DNA of 64,000 nucleotides from Actinocorallia herbida (GTDB lineage Bacteria; Actinomycetota; Actinomycetes; Streptosporangiales; Streptosporangiaceae): the NCBI RefSeq assembly GCF_003751225.1, contig NZ_RJKE01000001.1, positions 3,906,001 through 3,970,000 of the forward strand. Direction: 5' to 3'. Shown here in pieces: positions 26,224-34,313 of the stretch. A model generated the notes under the pieces. That model was given only the letters and a program-made list of their open reading frames with translations, did no database searches and was not told the DNA's origin. Both the position numbers and the translations under genes were made by a program. Within the stretch, counting starts at the first letter, position 1; each line of letters begins with the position of its first letter.

Positions 26224-27161
26224 AGGCCGCGATCGTCGGCACGGGCGTCATCGGGGCGAGCTGGACGGCGCTGCTCCTCGCGCACGGGCACGACGTCGTC
26301 GCCACCGATCCGGCACCGGGCGCGCAGGACGCGCTGCGGGCGGCGGTCGCGGCGCACTGGCCCGCGCTGCGCCTGACCGGGCTCGCCGAAGGCGCGTCAC
26401 CGGACCGGCTCGCCTTCACCCGCGACGCCTCCGAGGCCGTCGCGGACGCGGACTTCGTGCAGGAGAACGGGCCGGAGCGGACCGAGGCCAAGGACCGGCT
26501 GTTCGCGCTCCTGGACGAGGCGGCCCCTCCTGCGACGGTTCTGGCGAGCAGTTCCTCGGGCATCACCCCGTCCAGGATCCAGCGGGCCTGTGCCCGGCAT
26601 CCCGAGCGCGTCCTCGTGGGCCATCCCTTCAACCCGCCGCACCTCATCCCGCTGGTCGAGGTCGTGCCGGGCGGGGCGACCTCGGAGGAGGCGGTCCTGT
26701 CGGCGATGGCGGTCTACCGCGGCCTCGGCCGGCGGCCCGTCCGGGTCCGGCGGGAGCTGCCCGGCCACCTCGCCAACCGGCTCCAGGCGGCGCTGTGGCG
26801 GGAGGCGTACTCGCTCGTCGCGAGCGGCGCGGCCGACGTGGCCGATCTCGACGCCGTCATCGCGCACGGGCCCGGCCTGCGCTGGGCGCTGCTCGGCCCG
26901 TTCGCCAACCAGCACCTCTCCGGCGGGGCGGGCGGTATCGCCCACATCCTGGCGCACCTCGGCCCGCCCACCGAGGAGATCTGGGCCGACCTCGGCGCGC
27001 CGCGGCTCACCCCCGAGCTCGTCCGGGCCATCGTCGCGGGAGTCGACGAGGAGTTCCACGACGTCGACATGGCGGCCGTCGTGGCCGACCGGGACGCGCT
27101 CCTGCACCTGCTGATCACCGCCAAGGCCGCCACCGCAACCCTGGGAGGGACCACCCCGTGA
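26220..27161 (+). CDS. 3-hydroxyacyl-CoA / carnitine dehydrogenase family protein
   Basis: A 313-residue dehydrogenase: NAD-binding AAIVGTGVIGASW, the family Ser/His region (SSSSGITPSRIQ, GHPFNPPHLIPLVEVV), and a helical C-terminal dimerisation domain. It oxidises a 3-hydroxy group to the ketone; members act on 3-hydroxyacyl-CoA or L-carnitine. In this operon a 3-hydroxyacyl-CoA from the crotonase is the natural substrate (inference). The ATG overlaps the ligase stop. Confidence 0.88.
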   Translation: MKAAIVGTGVIGASWTALLLAHGHDVVATDPAPGAQDALRAAVAAHWPALRLTGLAEGASPDRLAFTRDASEAVADADFVQENGPERTEAKDRLFALLDEAAPPATVLASSSSGITPSRIQRACARHPERVLVGHPFNPPHLIPLVEVVPGGATSEEAVLSAMAVYRGLGRRPVRVRRELPGHLANRLQAALWREAYSLVASGAADVADLDAVIAHGPGLRWALLGPFANQHLSGGAGGIAHILAHLGPPTEEIWADLGAPRLTPELVRAIVAGVDEEFHDVDMAAVVADRDALLHLLITAKAATATLGGTTP

Positions 27162-28021
27162 ACGTCGCCGACCTGACCGCCATCGACTTCCACGTGCACG
27201 TGGAACAGGACGCCCACGGGCACTTCGCCTTGGACGACGAGCTGATGGAGGCGTCCTCCGCATACTTCAAATCCGCCGAGCACCGCACCCCGACCGTGGA
27301 CGTGATCGCCGCCCACTACCGGGAGCGCCGGATGGCCGCCGTCATCTTCACCGTCGACGCCTCGACGGCCCTGCGGCACCCGGCGCTGTCCAGCGAGGAG
27401 ATCGCCGAGGCGGCCGCGCAGCACCCTGACGTCCTCATCCCGTTCGGCTCCGTCGACCCGCACGCGGGTGCGAAGGCCGTCACGAGGGCTCGCGGCCTGG
27501 TCACCGACCATGGGGTGCGCGGGTTCAAGTTCCACCCCAGCCTCCAGGGCTTCGCCCCGAACGAGACGGCCTTCTACCCGCTGTACGAGGCGCTGCAGGA
27601 ACTCGGCGTCCCCGCCCTCTTCCACACCGGGCAGACCGGGATCGGCGCGGGCCTGCCCGGCGGCCGGGGCATCAAGCTGGGCTACTCCGACCCGATGCTC
27701 ATCGACGACGTCGCGGCCGACTTCCCCGACCTCAAGATCATCCTCGCCCATCCGTCGGTGCCCTGGCAGGACGAGGCCATCTCGATCGCCACTCACAAGG
27801 CCAACGTGCACATCGACCTGTCGGGCTGGTCGCCGAAGTACTTCCCGCCCCGGCTCGTCCAGGCCGCCTCCCGGCAGCTCCGGCACAAGGTCCTCTTCGG
27901 CTCGGACTTCCCCCTCATCACCCCGGACCGCTGGCTCACCGACTTCGCCGCTCTCGACATCAAGCCGGACGCCCGGCCGCTCATCCTCAAGGACAACGCC
28001 GTCCGCCTGCTCGGGCTCTGA
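27158..28021 (+). CDS. Amidohydrolase-superfamily hydrolase
   Basis: A 287-residue TIM-barrel metal hydrolase from a GTG that overlaps the previous stop (GTGA), with GGGAGGG upstream. Metal ligands: HxH at His12/His14 (IDFHVHVE), His in LFHTGQTG, His in ILAHPS, and Asp in FGSDFP. In the p-hydroxycinnamate (cou) route of Rhodococcus an enzyme of this superfamily cleaves the beta-ketoacyl-CoA; the gene order here (hydratase, ligase, dehydrogenase, amidohydrolase, MarR) suggests the same role. Direct decarboxylase activity is an alternative. Confidence 0.88.
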   Translation: MNVADLTAIDFHVHVEQDAHGHFALDDELMEASSAYFKSAEHRTPTVDVIAAHYRERRMAAVIFTVDASTALRHPALSSEEIAEAAAQHPDVLIPFGSVDPHAGAKAVTRARGLVTDHGVRGFKFHPSLQGFAPNETAFYPLYEALQELGVPALFHTGQTGIGAGLPGGRGIKLGYSDPMLIDDVAADFPDLKIILAHPSVPWQDEAISIATHKANVHIDLSGWSPKYFPPRLVQAASRQLRHKVLFGSDFPLITPDRWLTDFAALDIKPDARPLILKDNAVRLLGL

Positions 28022-28152
28022 GCCGGGCGCGGAGCGCGTTCCGGCTGGTGGGGAGGATTGGGCGATCCTCCAGAGAGCGCGGCGGGAAGCGCCGAATTTC
28101 CGTAGGGCGCGGTGATCGTGCTCGGGCCGGTCGCCTTGCTTGACTGGCCGTC

Positions 28153-28968
28153 ATGGATCTGAACGACGTCGTGGAGGTACGGGACGCGAGCCGGCTCGTG
28201 ACCTGGGAGCCCGGCGACGCGTGGCTGGCCGGGGGCACCTACCTGTTCTCCGAGCCGCAGCCGCACCTGCGCCGCCTGCTGGACCTGAGCCGGACCGGCT
28301 GGACCCCGGCCGCCGCACTGCCCGGCGGGGCGGTGGAGATCGCCGCGACCTGCACGATCGCGCGGCTGTCCCGGTTCGCCGCGGCGCTGGACCGGGCGGC
28401 CGCGCCGCTCTTCGAGCAGTGCTGCCGGGCCTTCCTCGCCTCGTTCAAGATCTGGAACATGGCGACCGTCGGCGGGAACCTGTGCAACGCGCTCCCGGCG
28501 GGTCCGATGATCTCGCTGACCGCCGCGCTCGACGGGGAGTGCCTGCTCCTGGCGCGGGACGGCGGACGGCGCACCCTGCCCGTCGCGGAGTTCGTCACCG
28601 GCGCGGGCGAGAACGCTCTCACCGAGGGGGAACTGCTGCGCTCGATCACGCTGCCCGCCCGCGCGCTGAACAGCCGGACCGCTTTCCGGCAGGCGTCGCT
28701 GTACGGGCTCGGCCGCTCCGCGGTCCTGGTCATCGGCGCGCTCGATCCGGTGGACGGCGCGGTGACGATCACCGTCACCGCCTCGACGCCCAAGCCCGTC
28801 CAGGTCGGGTTCCCCGCCCTGCCGACGGCCTCGCGGCTGCGCGCGGCGCTCGAGGAGGCCGTCGGCGGCGGGTGGTTCGACGACGTGCACGGCCTTCCCG
28901 AGTGGCGGCGGCACATGACGCTGCGGAGCGCCGAGGAGATCCGCCGGGAACTGGAGGACGTTCATTGA
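28153..28968 (+). CDS. Xanthine-dehydrogenase-type FAD-binding subunit
   Basis: A 271-residue protein with the CoxM/XdhB FAD-binding pattern: WLAGGTYL near residue 30, and NMATVGGNLCNALPAGP in the middle, followed by the CO-dehydrogenase flavoprotein C-terminal domain. It passes electrons from the Fe-S centres of the next gene to NAD+ or another acceptor. No clear ribosome site precedes the ATG, so translation may be leaderless. It overlaps the next gene by four bases. Confidence 0.9.
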   Translation: MDLNDVVEVRDASRLVTWEPGDAWLAGGTYLFSEPQPHLRRLLDLSRTGWTPAAALPGGAVEIAATCTIARLSRFAAALDRAAAPLFEQCCRAFLASFKIWNMATVGGNLCNALPAGPMISLTAALDGECLLLARDGGRRTLPVAEFVTGAGENALTEGELLRSITLPARALNSRTAFRQASLYGLGRSAVLVIGALDPVDGAVTITVTASTPKPVQVGFPALPTASRLRAALEEAVGGGWFDDVHGLPEWRRHMTLRSAEEIRRELEDVH

Positions 28969-31682
28969 GCATCGAGGTCAACGGCGGCGTCCACGCCGAG
29001 GAGCCGCGGCCGGGCCAGTGCCTGCGGAGCTACCTGCGTGAGCGCGGCTGGTTCGGGGTCAAGAAGGGCTGCGACACCGGCGACTGCGGCGCCTGCACCG
29101 TCCATGTGGACGGCGAACCGGTGCACAGCTGTCTGTATCCGGCGTTCCGCGCCGAAGGCCGCAGCATCACCACGATCGAGGGGCTCGCCGGACCGGACGG
29201 GGAGCCGCACCCCGTCCAGCAGCGCTTCCTGGACGCGCAGGGCTTCCAGTGCGGCTTCTGCACCGCCGGATTCGTGATGACGACGGCGAAACTCGACGGG
29301 GACCAGCTCGCCGACCTGCCCAGGGCGTTCAAGGGCAACCTCTGCCGGTGCACCGGATACCGGTCCATCGAGGACGCCGTGCGCGGCAGGTGCAACATCG
29401 AGGAGGCGGCGGCGGGGGAGACCGTGGGCCGCAGCCTTCCCGCGCCGGCCGGACCCCGGATCGTCACGGGCACCGCGCGCTTCACCTTCGACGTCGACGT
29501 CCCGGGCCTGCTGCACCTGAAGCTGCTGCGCTCGCCGCACGCGCACGCCAGGATCGTCGCGATCGACGCCTCGGCCGCGCTGCGGGTCCCGGGCGTGCAG
29601 GCGGTGCTCACGCACGAGGACGCGCCGGACCGGCTGTTCTCCACCGGCCTGCACGAGCACGCCACGGACGACCCGGCCGACACCCGGGTCCTCGACGACA
29701 CGGTCCGGTACGTCGGGCAGCGCGTCGCGGCGGTCGTCGCCGACAGCGAGGCCGCCGCGGAGGAAGGGCGCCGCCTGATCGAGGTGGCTTACGAGGTGCT
29801 CCCGGCGGTCCTCGACCCGGAGGAGGCGATGCGCCCGGGTGCCCCCGTCGTCCACGCCAAGGACGGGGCCGTCGCGGGGATCGCGCGGCCGGAGGACAAC
29901 GTCGTGGCCGAGGCGCATGTCGAGGAGGGCGACCTCGAAGCGGGCTTCGCCGCCGCCGACGTCGTCTACGAGGGGACCTTCCGGACGCAGCGGGTGCAGC
30001 ACGCGGCCCTGGAGACGCACGGCGCGGTGGCCTGGCTGGACGACGCCGGCCGGCTCGTCGTGCGGTCCAGCACCCAGACGCCGTTCCTCGCCCGCCGCGC
30101 CCTGGCCCGGCTGTTCGACCTGCCGCACGACGGCGTCCGGGTCGTCGCGGGACGGGTCGGCGGGGGCTTCGGCGGCAAGCAGGAGATGCTGGTCGAGGAC
30201 ATCGTCGCGCTCGCGGTCCTGCGGCTGCGCCGTCCCGTCAAGCTGGAGTACACCCGCGCCGAGCAGTTCCACGGCGCGACGACCCGGCATCCGTTCACCG
30301 TCGCGGTCAAGGCGGGCGCGCGCGGGGACGGCACCTTGACGGCGCTCGAACTGCGGATCGTCTCCGACACGGGCGCCTACGGCAACCACGGGCCCGGCGT
30401 GATGTTCCACAGCATCGGCGAATCCCTGGCCGTCTACCGGGCGCGGAGCAAGAAGGTGGACGCCTACGCCGTCTACACCCACGCCCTCCCGTCCGGGGCC
30501 TTCCGCGGGTACGGGCTCGGCCAGGTGATGTTCGCCGTCGAGTCGGCGCTGGACGAACTCGCCGTCCGGCTCGGCCTCGACCCGCTGGATCTGCGCGCGG
30601 TGAACGTCATCGGCCCGGAGGAGCCCCTGCACGACGGCGACGAGGACGACCTGTACGTCGCCAGCTACGGGCTCGACCGGTGCCTTGAGGTGCTGCGCGC
30701 GGCGCAGGACGAGCCGGGCGGCACGCCCGCGCCGGACGGCTGGCTGGTCGGGGAGGGCACGGCGCTGGCGATGATCGCGACGAGCCCGCCGCGCGGCCAC
30801 TTCGCCGATGTCCGGGCCGCGCTCCTGCCGGACGGCTCGTACCGCCTCGCGGTCGGCACCGCCGAGTTCGGCAACGGCACCACCACCGTGCACCGGCAGA
30901 TCGCCGCGGCCGAGCTCGGCACGACCGTCGAGCGGATCTCCGTGCGGCAGTCCGACACCGACCTCGTGCCGCACGACACCGGCGCGTACGGCTCGACCGG
31001 CGTCATGATCGCGGGCAAGGCGACCCTGCGGGCCTGCCGCGGGCTCGCCGACCTCCTCGTGGACTTCGCCGCGGCCCGCGTCGGCGTCGCCCGTGCGGCG
31101 TGCCGGCTCACCGAGGAAGGGGTCGCGCACCCGGGCGGCCTGCTGACCCTCAAGGAGCTGCACGCCGCGGCGCGGGCCATGGGCCAGGACCTCGCCGCCG
31201 CCGGGCATTTCGACGGCACCCCGCGCTCGGTCGCCTTCAACGCGCACTGGTTCCGGATCGCGGTCGACCCGGGAACCGGGGAGCTGCGCGTGCTGCGCAG
31301 CGTCCACGCGGCCGACGCGGGCCGGGTGATGAACCCGGCGCAGTGCCGCGGCCAGATCGAGGGCGGCGTGGCGCAGGCGCTCGGCGCGGCGCTCTACGAG
31401 GAGGTGCGCTTGGACGCCGGGGGAGCGGTCGAGACCGACTCGTTCCGCGCCTACCGGGTCCCCCAATACGCCGACACGCCCCGCACCGAGGTCCACTTCG
31501 TGGACACCCTGGACCCGATCGGGCCCCTCGGCGCCAAGTCGATGAGCGAGAGCCCGTTCAACCCCGTCGCCCCGGCCCTCGCCAACGCCCTGCGCGACGC
31601 CACCGGGGTCCGCTTCACCGCGCTTCCGCTGACCCGCGACCGTGTCTGGCTCGCCCTCCGGGAAGCGGGAGTTGTGGAGTGA
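28965..31682 (+). CDS. Fused 2Fe-2S / molybdopterin hydroxylase subunit (XDH-like)
   Basis: A 905-residue fusion of the small and large subunits. A plant-type 2Fe-2S site (Cys36, Cys41, Cys44, Cys56) and a second cluster (Cys96, Cys99, Cys127, Cys129) are followed from about residue 165 by the molybdopterin domain, with GRVGGGFGGKQEM, GAFRGYGLGQ and the catalytic Glu862 in SMSESPFNPV. The enzyme should hydroxylate a heteroaromatic carbon using water. The start is a TTG within TTGA, after GGAGG. No XdhC-like maturation gene is present in the window. Confidence 0.9.
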   Translation: MSIEVNGGVHAEEPRPGQCLRSYLRERGWFGVKKGCDTGDCGACTVHVDGEPVHSCLYPAFRAEGRSITTIEGLAGPDGEPHPVQQRFLDAQGFQCGFCTAGFVMTTAKLDGDQLADLPRAFKGNLCRCTGYRSIEDAVRGRCNIEEAAAGETVGRSLPAPAGPRIVTGTARFTFDVDVPGLLHLKLLRSPHAHARIVAIDASAALRVPGVQAVLTHEDAPDRLFSTGLHEHATDDPADTRVLDDTVRYVGQRVAAVVADSEAAAEEGRRLIEVAYEVLPAVLDPEEAMRPGAPVVHAKDGAVAGIARPEDNVVAEAHVEEGDLEAGFAAADVVYEGTFRTQRVQHAALETHGAVAWLDDAGRLVVRSSTQTPFLARRALARLFDLPHDGVRVVAGRVGGGFGGKQEMLVEDIVALAVLRLRRPVKLEYTRAEQFHGATTRHPFTVAVKAGARGDGTLTALELRIVSDTGAYGNHGPGVMFHSIGESLAVYRARSKKVDAYAVYTHALPSGAFRGYGLGQVMFAVESALDELAVRLGLDPLDLRAVNVIGPEEPLHDGDEDDLYVASYGLDRCLEVLRAAQDEPGGTPAPDGWLVGEGTALAMIATSPPRGHFADVRAALLPDGSYRLAVGTAEFGNGTTTVHRQIAAAELGTTVERISVRQSDTDLVPHDTGAYGSTGVMIAGKATLRACRGLADLLVDFAAARVGVARAACRLTEEGVAHPGGLLTLKELHAAARAMGQDLAAAGHFDGTPRSVAFNAHWFRIAVDPGTGELRVLRSVHAADAGRVMNPAQCRGQIEGGVAQALGAALYEEVRLDAGGAVETDSFRAYRVPQYADTPRTEVHFVDTLDPIGPLGAKSMSESPFNPVAPALANALRDATGVRFTALPLTRDRVWLALREAGVVE

Positions 31683-31728
31683 ACTGCGCGCGGAAACTTG
31701 CCGGTTTCGCGGCGGTTTCATAGGTGTT

Positions 31729-31744
31729 GCTTATGATCATAAGC
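31729..31744. promoter_or_regulatory. 16-bp perfect palindrome upstream of the oxygenase gene
   Basis: GCTTATGATCATAAGC is a perfect, AT-rich palindrome in GC-rich DNA, 77 bases upstream of the oxygenase start and 46 after the molybdoenzyme stop. It looks like an operator; the XRE-cupin protein at 33477 is a candidate binder. Confidence 0.6.
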
Positions 31745-31821
31745 CTTGCCTCTGGAGGCGGGGGCGTGTGTAATGGGAGGAGCGATCCGCCGCAGTGCGG
31801 CGCAGAACGAAGGAGTCCGCC

Positions 31822-32796
31822 GTGGCCACACCTGACATTCCGCTCATCGACGTCTCGGTCTGGCGTTCGGGAGACGAGGCGCGTCGGGCGGAGCTGGCCG
31901 GACGGCTCGATCGGGCCATGCGGGACTCCGGGTTCTTCCTGGTGTCCGGGCACGGCATCGACGAGCGGCTGCTCGCCGAGCTGCGGGTCGAGGCGAAGAA
32001 GTTCTTCTCGCTGCCGGGCGAGGCCAAGGAGGTCTACCGCACCCAGGTCGGCGGGCGGGGCTGGCTCGCGAAGGGGGCCGAGGCGAACTCCTTCTACGGG
32101 GAGGACGCCGACCCCGCGAAGGCCGACCTCAAGGAGAGCCTGAGCCTGGGCCGCGACCACAGCACCGGGAACACCGAGATCGACCGGGCCTGGTTCGCCC
32201 CGAACGTCTGGCCGGAGGAGGTGCCCGCGCTCCAGGCGCTCGGCGAGCGCTGGATGGCCGAGGCGCGCGAGCTGTACTACGACCTCCTCGCGATGCTGGC
32301 CACGGCGCTGGGGCTGCCCGAGCGCTACTTTCTGGACCGCGCGCTGGATTCGCCGCACACCTTCAACATCAACCGCTACCCGGCCCTGGCGGAGGTGGGC
32401 AGGGCCCTCGACGGCCAGTACCGGGTGGCCCCGCACACCGACTGGGGGATGCTGACGATCCTCGACCGCCAGCCGGGATACGGCGGCCTCCAGGTCCAGA
32501 CCCCCTCCGGCGAGTGGGCCGATGCTCCATACGTCGAAGGGGCCTTCACCATCAACATCGCCGACCTCCTCGCCCGCTGGACCGGCGACCGCTGGCGCTC
32601 GACCCGCCACCGGGTCCTCCCACCGAGCCCGGACGCACCCGCCGAGGAGCTCATCAGCGTCATCATGTTCATGGAGGCCGACATGGACCAGGTCGTCACC
32701 CCGTTCGCGCCACCCATCGGCGGGGGCGCGGACTACGCGCCGGTGGTCGCCGCCGACTGGTTCACCGAGCGCGCCGGCGCGGCGACGGTGTCGTGA
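31822..32796 (+). CDS. Isopenicillin-N-synthase-like Fe(II) oxygenase
   Basis: A 324-residue protein with the family N-domain (IPLIDVSVW, DSGFFLVSGHGI) and jelly-roll core. Iron ligands: His205 and Asp207 (PHTDWGMLTILD) and His263 (STRHRVL). The RxS motif that binds 2-oxoglutarate or the substrate carboxylate in most members is Leu277-Ile-Ser279 here, so the arginine is missing. GTG 31822 is six bases after AAGGAG. Four-base overlap with the deaminase gene indicates a shared pathway. Confidence 0.88.
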   Translation: MATPDIPLIDVSVWRSGDEARRAELAGRLDRAMRDSGFFLVSGHGIDERLLAELRVEAKKFFSLPGEAKEVYRTQVGGRGWLAKGAEANSFYGEDADPAKADLKESLSLGRDHSTGNTEIDRAWFAPNVWPEEVPALQALGERWMAEARELYYDLLAMLATALGLPERYFLDRALDSPHTFNINRYPALAEVGRALDGQYRVAPHTDWGMLTILDRQPGYGGLQVQTPSGEWADAPYVEGAFTINIADLLARWTGDRWRSTRHRVLPPSPDAPAEELISVIMFMEADMDQVVTPFAPPIGGGADYAPVVAADWFTERAGAATVS

Positions 32797-33275
32797 CGCC
32801 CCTTCCCGCCGACCTGCGCCTGCTGGAAAGGGCCATCGCGCTCGCCGGGGAGGCACGGGCACGGGGCCGCCATCCGTTCGGCGCGCTGGTCGCCGACGCC
32901 CGGGGGGACGTCCTCGCCGAGGCGGTCAACGACTCGCTGCCGCCCGGCGGCGACCCCACCCGGCACGCCGAACTGCTCGCGGCCGCCGCCGCGGCCCGCG
33001 CGGCGCCGGAGGGCGGGCTGGGCGGGGCCACCCTGTTCACCAGCGCCGAACCCTGCGCGATGTGCGCGGGCGCGATCTACTGGACCGGGATCGGCCGGGT
33101 CGTCTACGCCCTGTCGGAGTCCCGGCTCCTCGCGCTGACCGGGAACCATCCCGAGAACCCGACGCTCGCACTGCCGTGCCGCGAGGTGTTCGCCCGCGGT
33201 CAGCGTGTCGTCGAGGTGCTCGGCCCGCTGCTGGAGGACGCCGCGGAGGCTCCGCACGTCGGCTTCTGGACCTGA
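32793..33275 (+). CDS. Nucleoside/guanine deaminase family protein
   Basis: A 160-residue zinc deaminase of the cytidine/guanine-deaminase fold: His58-Ala-Glu60 (TRHAELL) and PCAMC (Cys88, Cys91), plus the C-terminal tail GFWT. The family deaminates purine or pyrimidine bases or nucleosides. Its GTG overlaps the oxygenase stop. Together with the molybdoenzyme this suggests purine or related base catabolism (guanine to xanthine to urate), which remains inference. Confidence 0.88.
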   Translation: MTPLPADLRLLERAIALAGEARARGRHPFGALVADARGDVLAEAVNDSLPPGGDPTRHAELLAAAAAARAAPEGGLGGATLFTSAEPCAMCAGAIYWTGIGRVVYALSESRLLALTGNHPENPTLALPCREVFARGQRVVEVLGPLLEDAAEAPHVGFWT

Positions 33276-33328
33276 CCGGCCGGGCTCACACCGTGCCCCG
33301 GGGCGCGGGAGGCGGAGTGGGGAACGGC

Positions 33329-33356
33329 GGGAGGTGGTGGGGTGCCGGGGCTTGGG
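33329..33356 (+). other. G-quadruplex-type motif
   Basis: Four G-runs (GGG, GGGG, GGGG, GGG) with loops of 7, 4 and 3 bases, in a G-rich 201-base gap between the deaminase and the XRE-cupin gene. It lies on the sense strand of both and could fold in DNA or RNA. Confidence 0.5.
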
Positions 33357-33476
33357 AAGTGGAGCGGGGACGGGCGGGAGGCGGCGGGGCGTCGGCCGCC
33401 GGGCGCGGGAGCGCCTTCGCGGGCGGCGATAATCGACGACCACCACGCATCCGACGAGTGACCAGGAGGCGCGACA

Positions 33477-34109
33477 GTGCCGAACCCGACGCAGCCCCCG
33501 ACGTCCGACGCGTACATCGCGGAGTCGATCGGCAGGCAGGTGCGGGAGCTGCGGGAGCGCGCGGGGCTTTCGGTGACGGGGCTCGCCGCGGCGTGCGGCG
33601 TCAGCCAGCCCTACGTGAGCCAGATAGAGAAGGGGGCGGCCTCCCCGTCGCTGTCGACGGTCTACCGCCTGGCGAAGGCGCTGGGCGCACGGCCCGGCGA
33701 CCTGCTGCCGCCGCTGTCGGACGACGGCGAGGTCACCGTCGTGCGCAGCGACGAGGGCGAACTCGTCCCGATCAGTGACCGGCCCGACACCGGCCACGGC
33801 AGGATCCTGCTCTCCCATCGGCGGGCGCCCCTCTCGGTGTTCGAGTACGTCCTGCAGCCCGACCAGTACGTCGGCGAGTGGTTCGGCGCCCCGGGCGTCT
33901 CCGCCATCTACGTCGTCTCCGGGACGCTGGAGGTCGAGGTCGCCGGGCACGGCGTGTACACCCTGGGCCCGCGCGACTTCATCTCCCTGGCCGACAACGT
34001 CTTCGACCGCTGGAAGGTCCTCGGCACCGACCGCGTCCACCTCGTCCTCTCCTACAGCCCCCCACCCGGCGCCCCCGAGGCGCCACCGCGCGCTGCCGCC
34101 GCACCCTGA
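33477..34109 (+). CDS. XRE-family regulator with cupin sensor domain
   Basis: A 210-residue regulator. An XRE helix-turn-helix (residues about 18-75: IGRQVRELRERAGLS, GVSQPYVSQIEKG, SLSTVYRLAKALG) is followed by a C-terminal cupin (about 110-195; VSAIYVVSGTLEVEV, LGPRDFISL). Such proteins sense small molecules and control adjacent catabolic genes. GTG 33477 has AGGAGG seven bases upstream. Its position after the XDH/oxygenase/deaminase genes suggests it controls them, perhaps through the palindrome at 31729. Confidence 0.9.
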   Translation: MPNPTQPPTSDAYIAESIGRQVRELRERAGLSVTGLAAACGVSQPYVSQIEKGAASPSLSTVYRLAKALGARPGDLLPPLSDDGEVTVVRSDEGELVPISDRPDTGHGRILLSHRRAPLSVFEYVLQPDQYVGEWFGAPGVSAIYVVSGTLEVEVAGHGVYTLGPRDFISLADNVFDRWKVLGTDRVHLVLSYSPPPGAPEAPPRAAAAP

Positions 34110-34213
34110 GGCCGTCCGGGTAGGTTCACCGGGTACTCGATTCCCCCGAGACGCCACCCCGCGCCGCCTCCGCACCTTGAGGCCGTCCGGGGTAAGGGTT
34201 TCCCGGGCACCCG
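34072..34213. repeat. 71-bp imperfect tandem duplication over the XRE-cupin stop codon
   Basis: Copy 1 (34072-34142) and copy 2 (34143-34213) share a 49-base ungapped core with 5 mismatches (34072-34120 versus 34143-34191), then diverge. Copy 1 holds the gene end and TGA; copy 2 repeats the TGA at the same place and lies downstream. Confidence 0.75.
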
Positions 34214-34282
34214 ACGACCCAGGAGACGAGGGCGCACCCGCCAGGCCGCCGCACGCGCACGACCCTGGGACGGGTCGATCGA

Positions 34283-34298
34283 ACCCGCTCGGGCGGGT
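34283..34298. terminator. Small hairpin between convergent genes
   Basis: ACCCGC/GCGGGT 6-bp stem with a TCGG tetraloop, between the XRE-cupin gene and the convergent SDR gene. Possible bidirectional terminator; short stem, so only moderate support. Confidence 0.4.
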
Positions 34299-34313
34299 CA
34301 GGACGCGTGCGGG

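Noticed and set aside
28153-31682. Carbon monoxide dehydrogenase
   Set aside because: The Mo domain lacks the AYRCSFR-type active-site loop I would expect for form I CoxL; the general hydroxylase assignment is safer.
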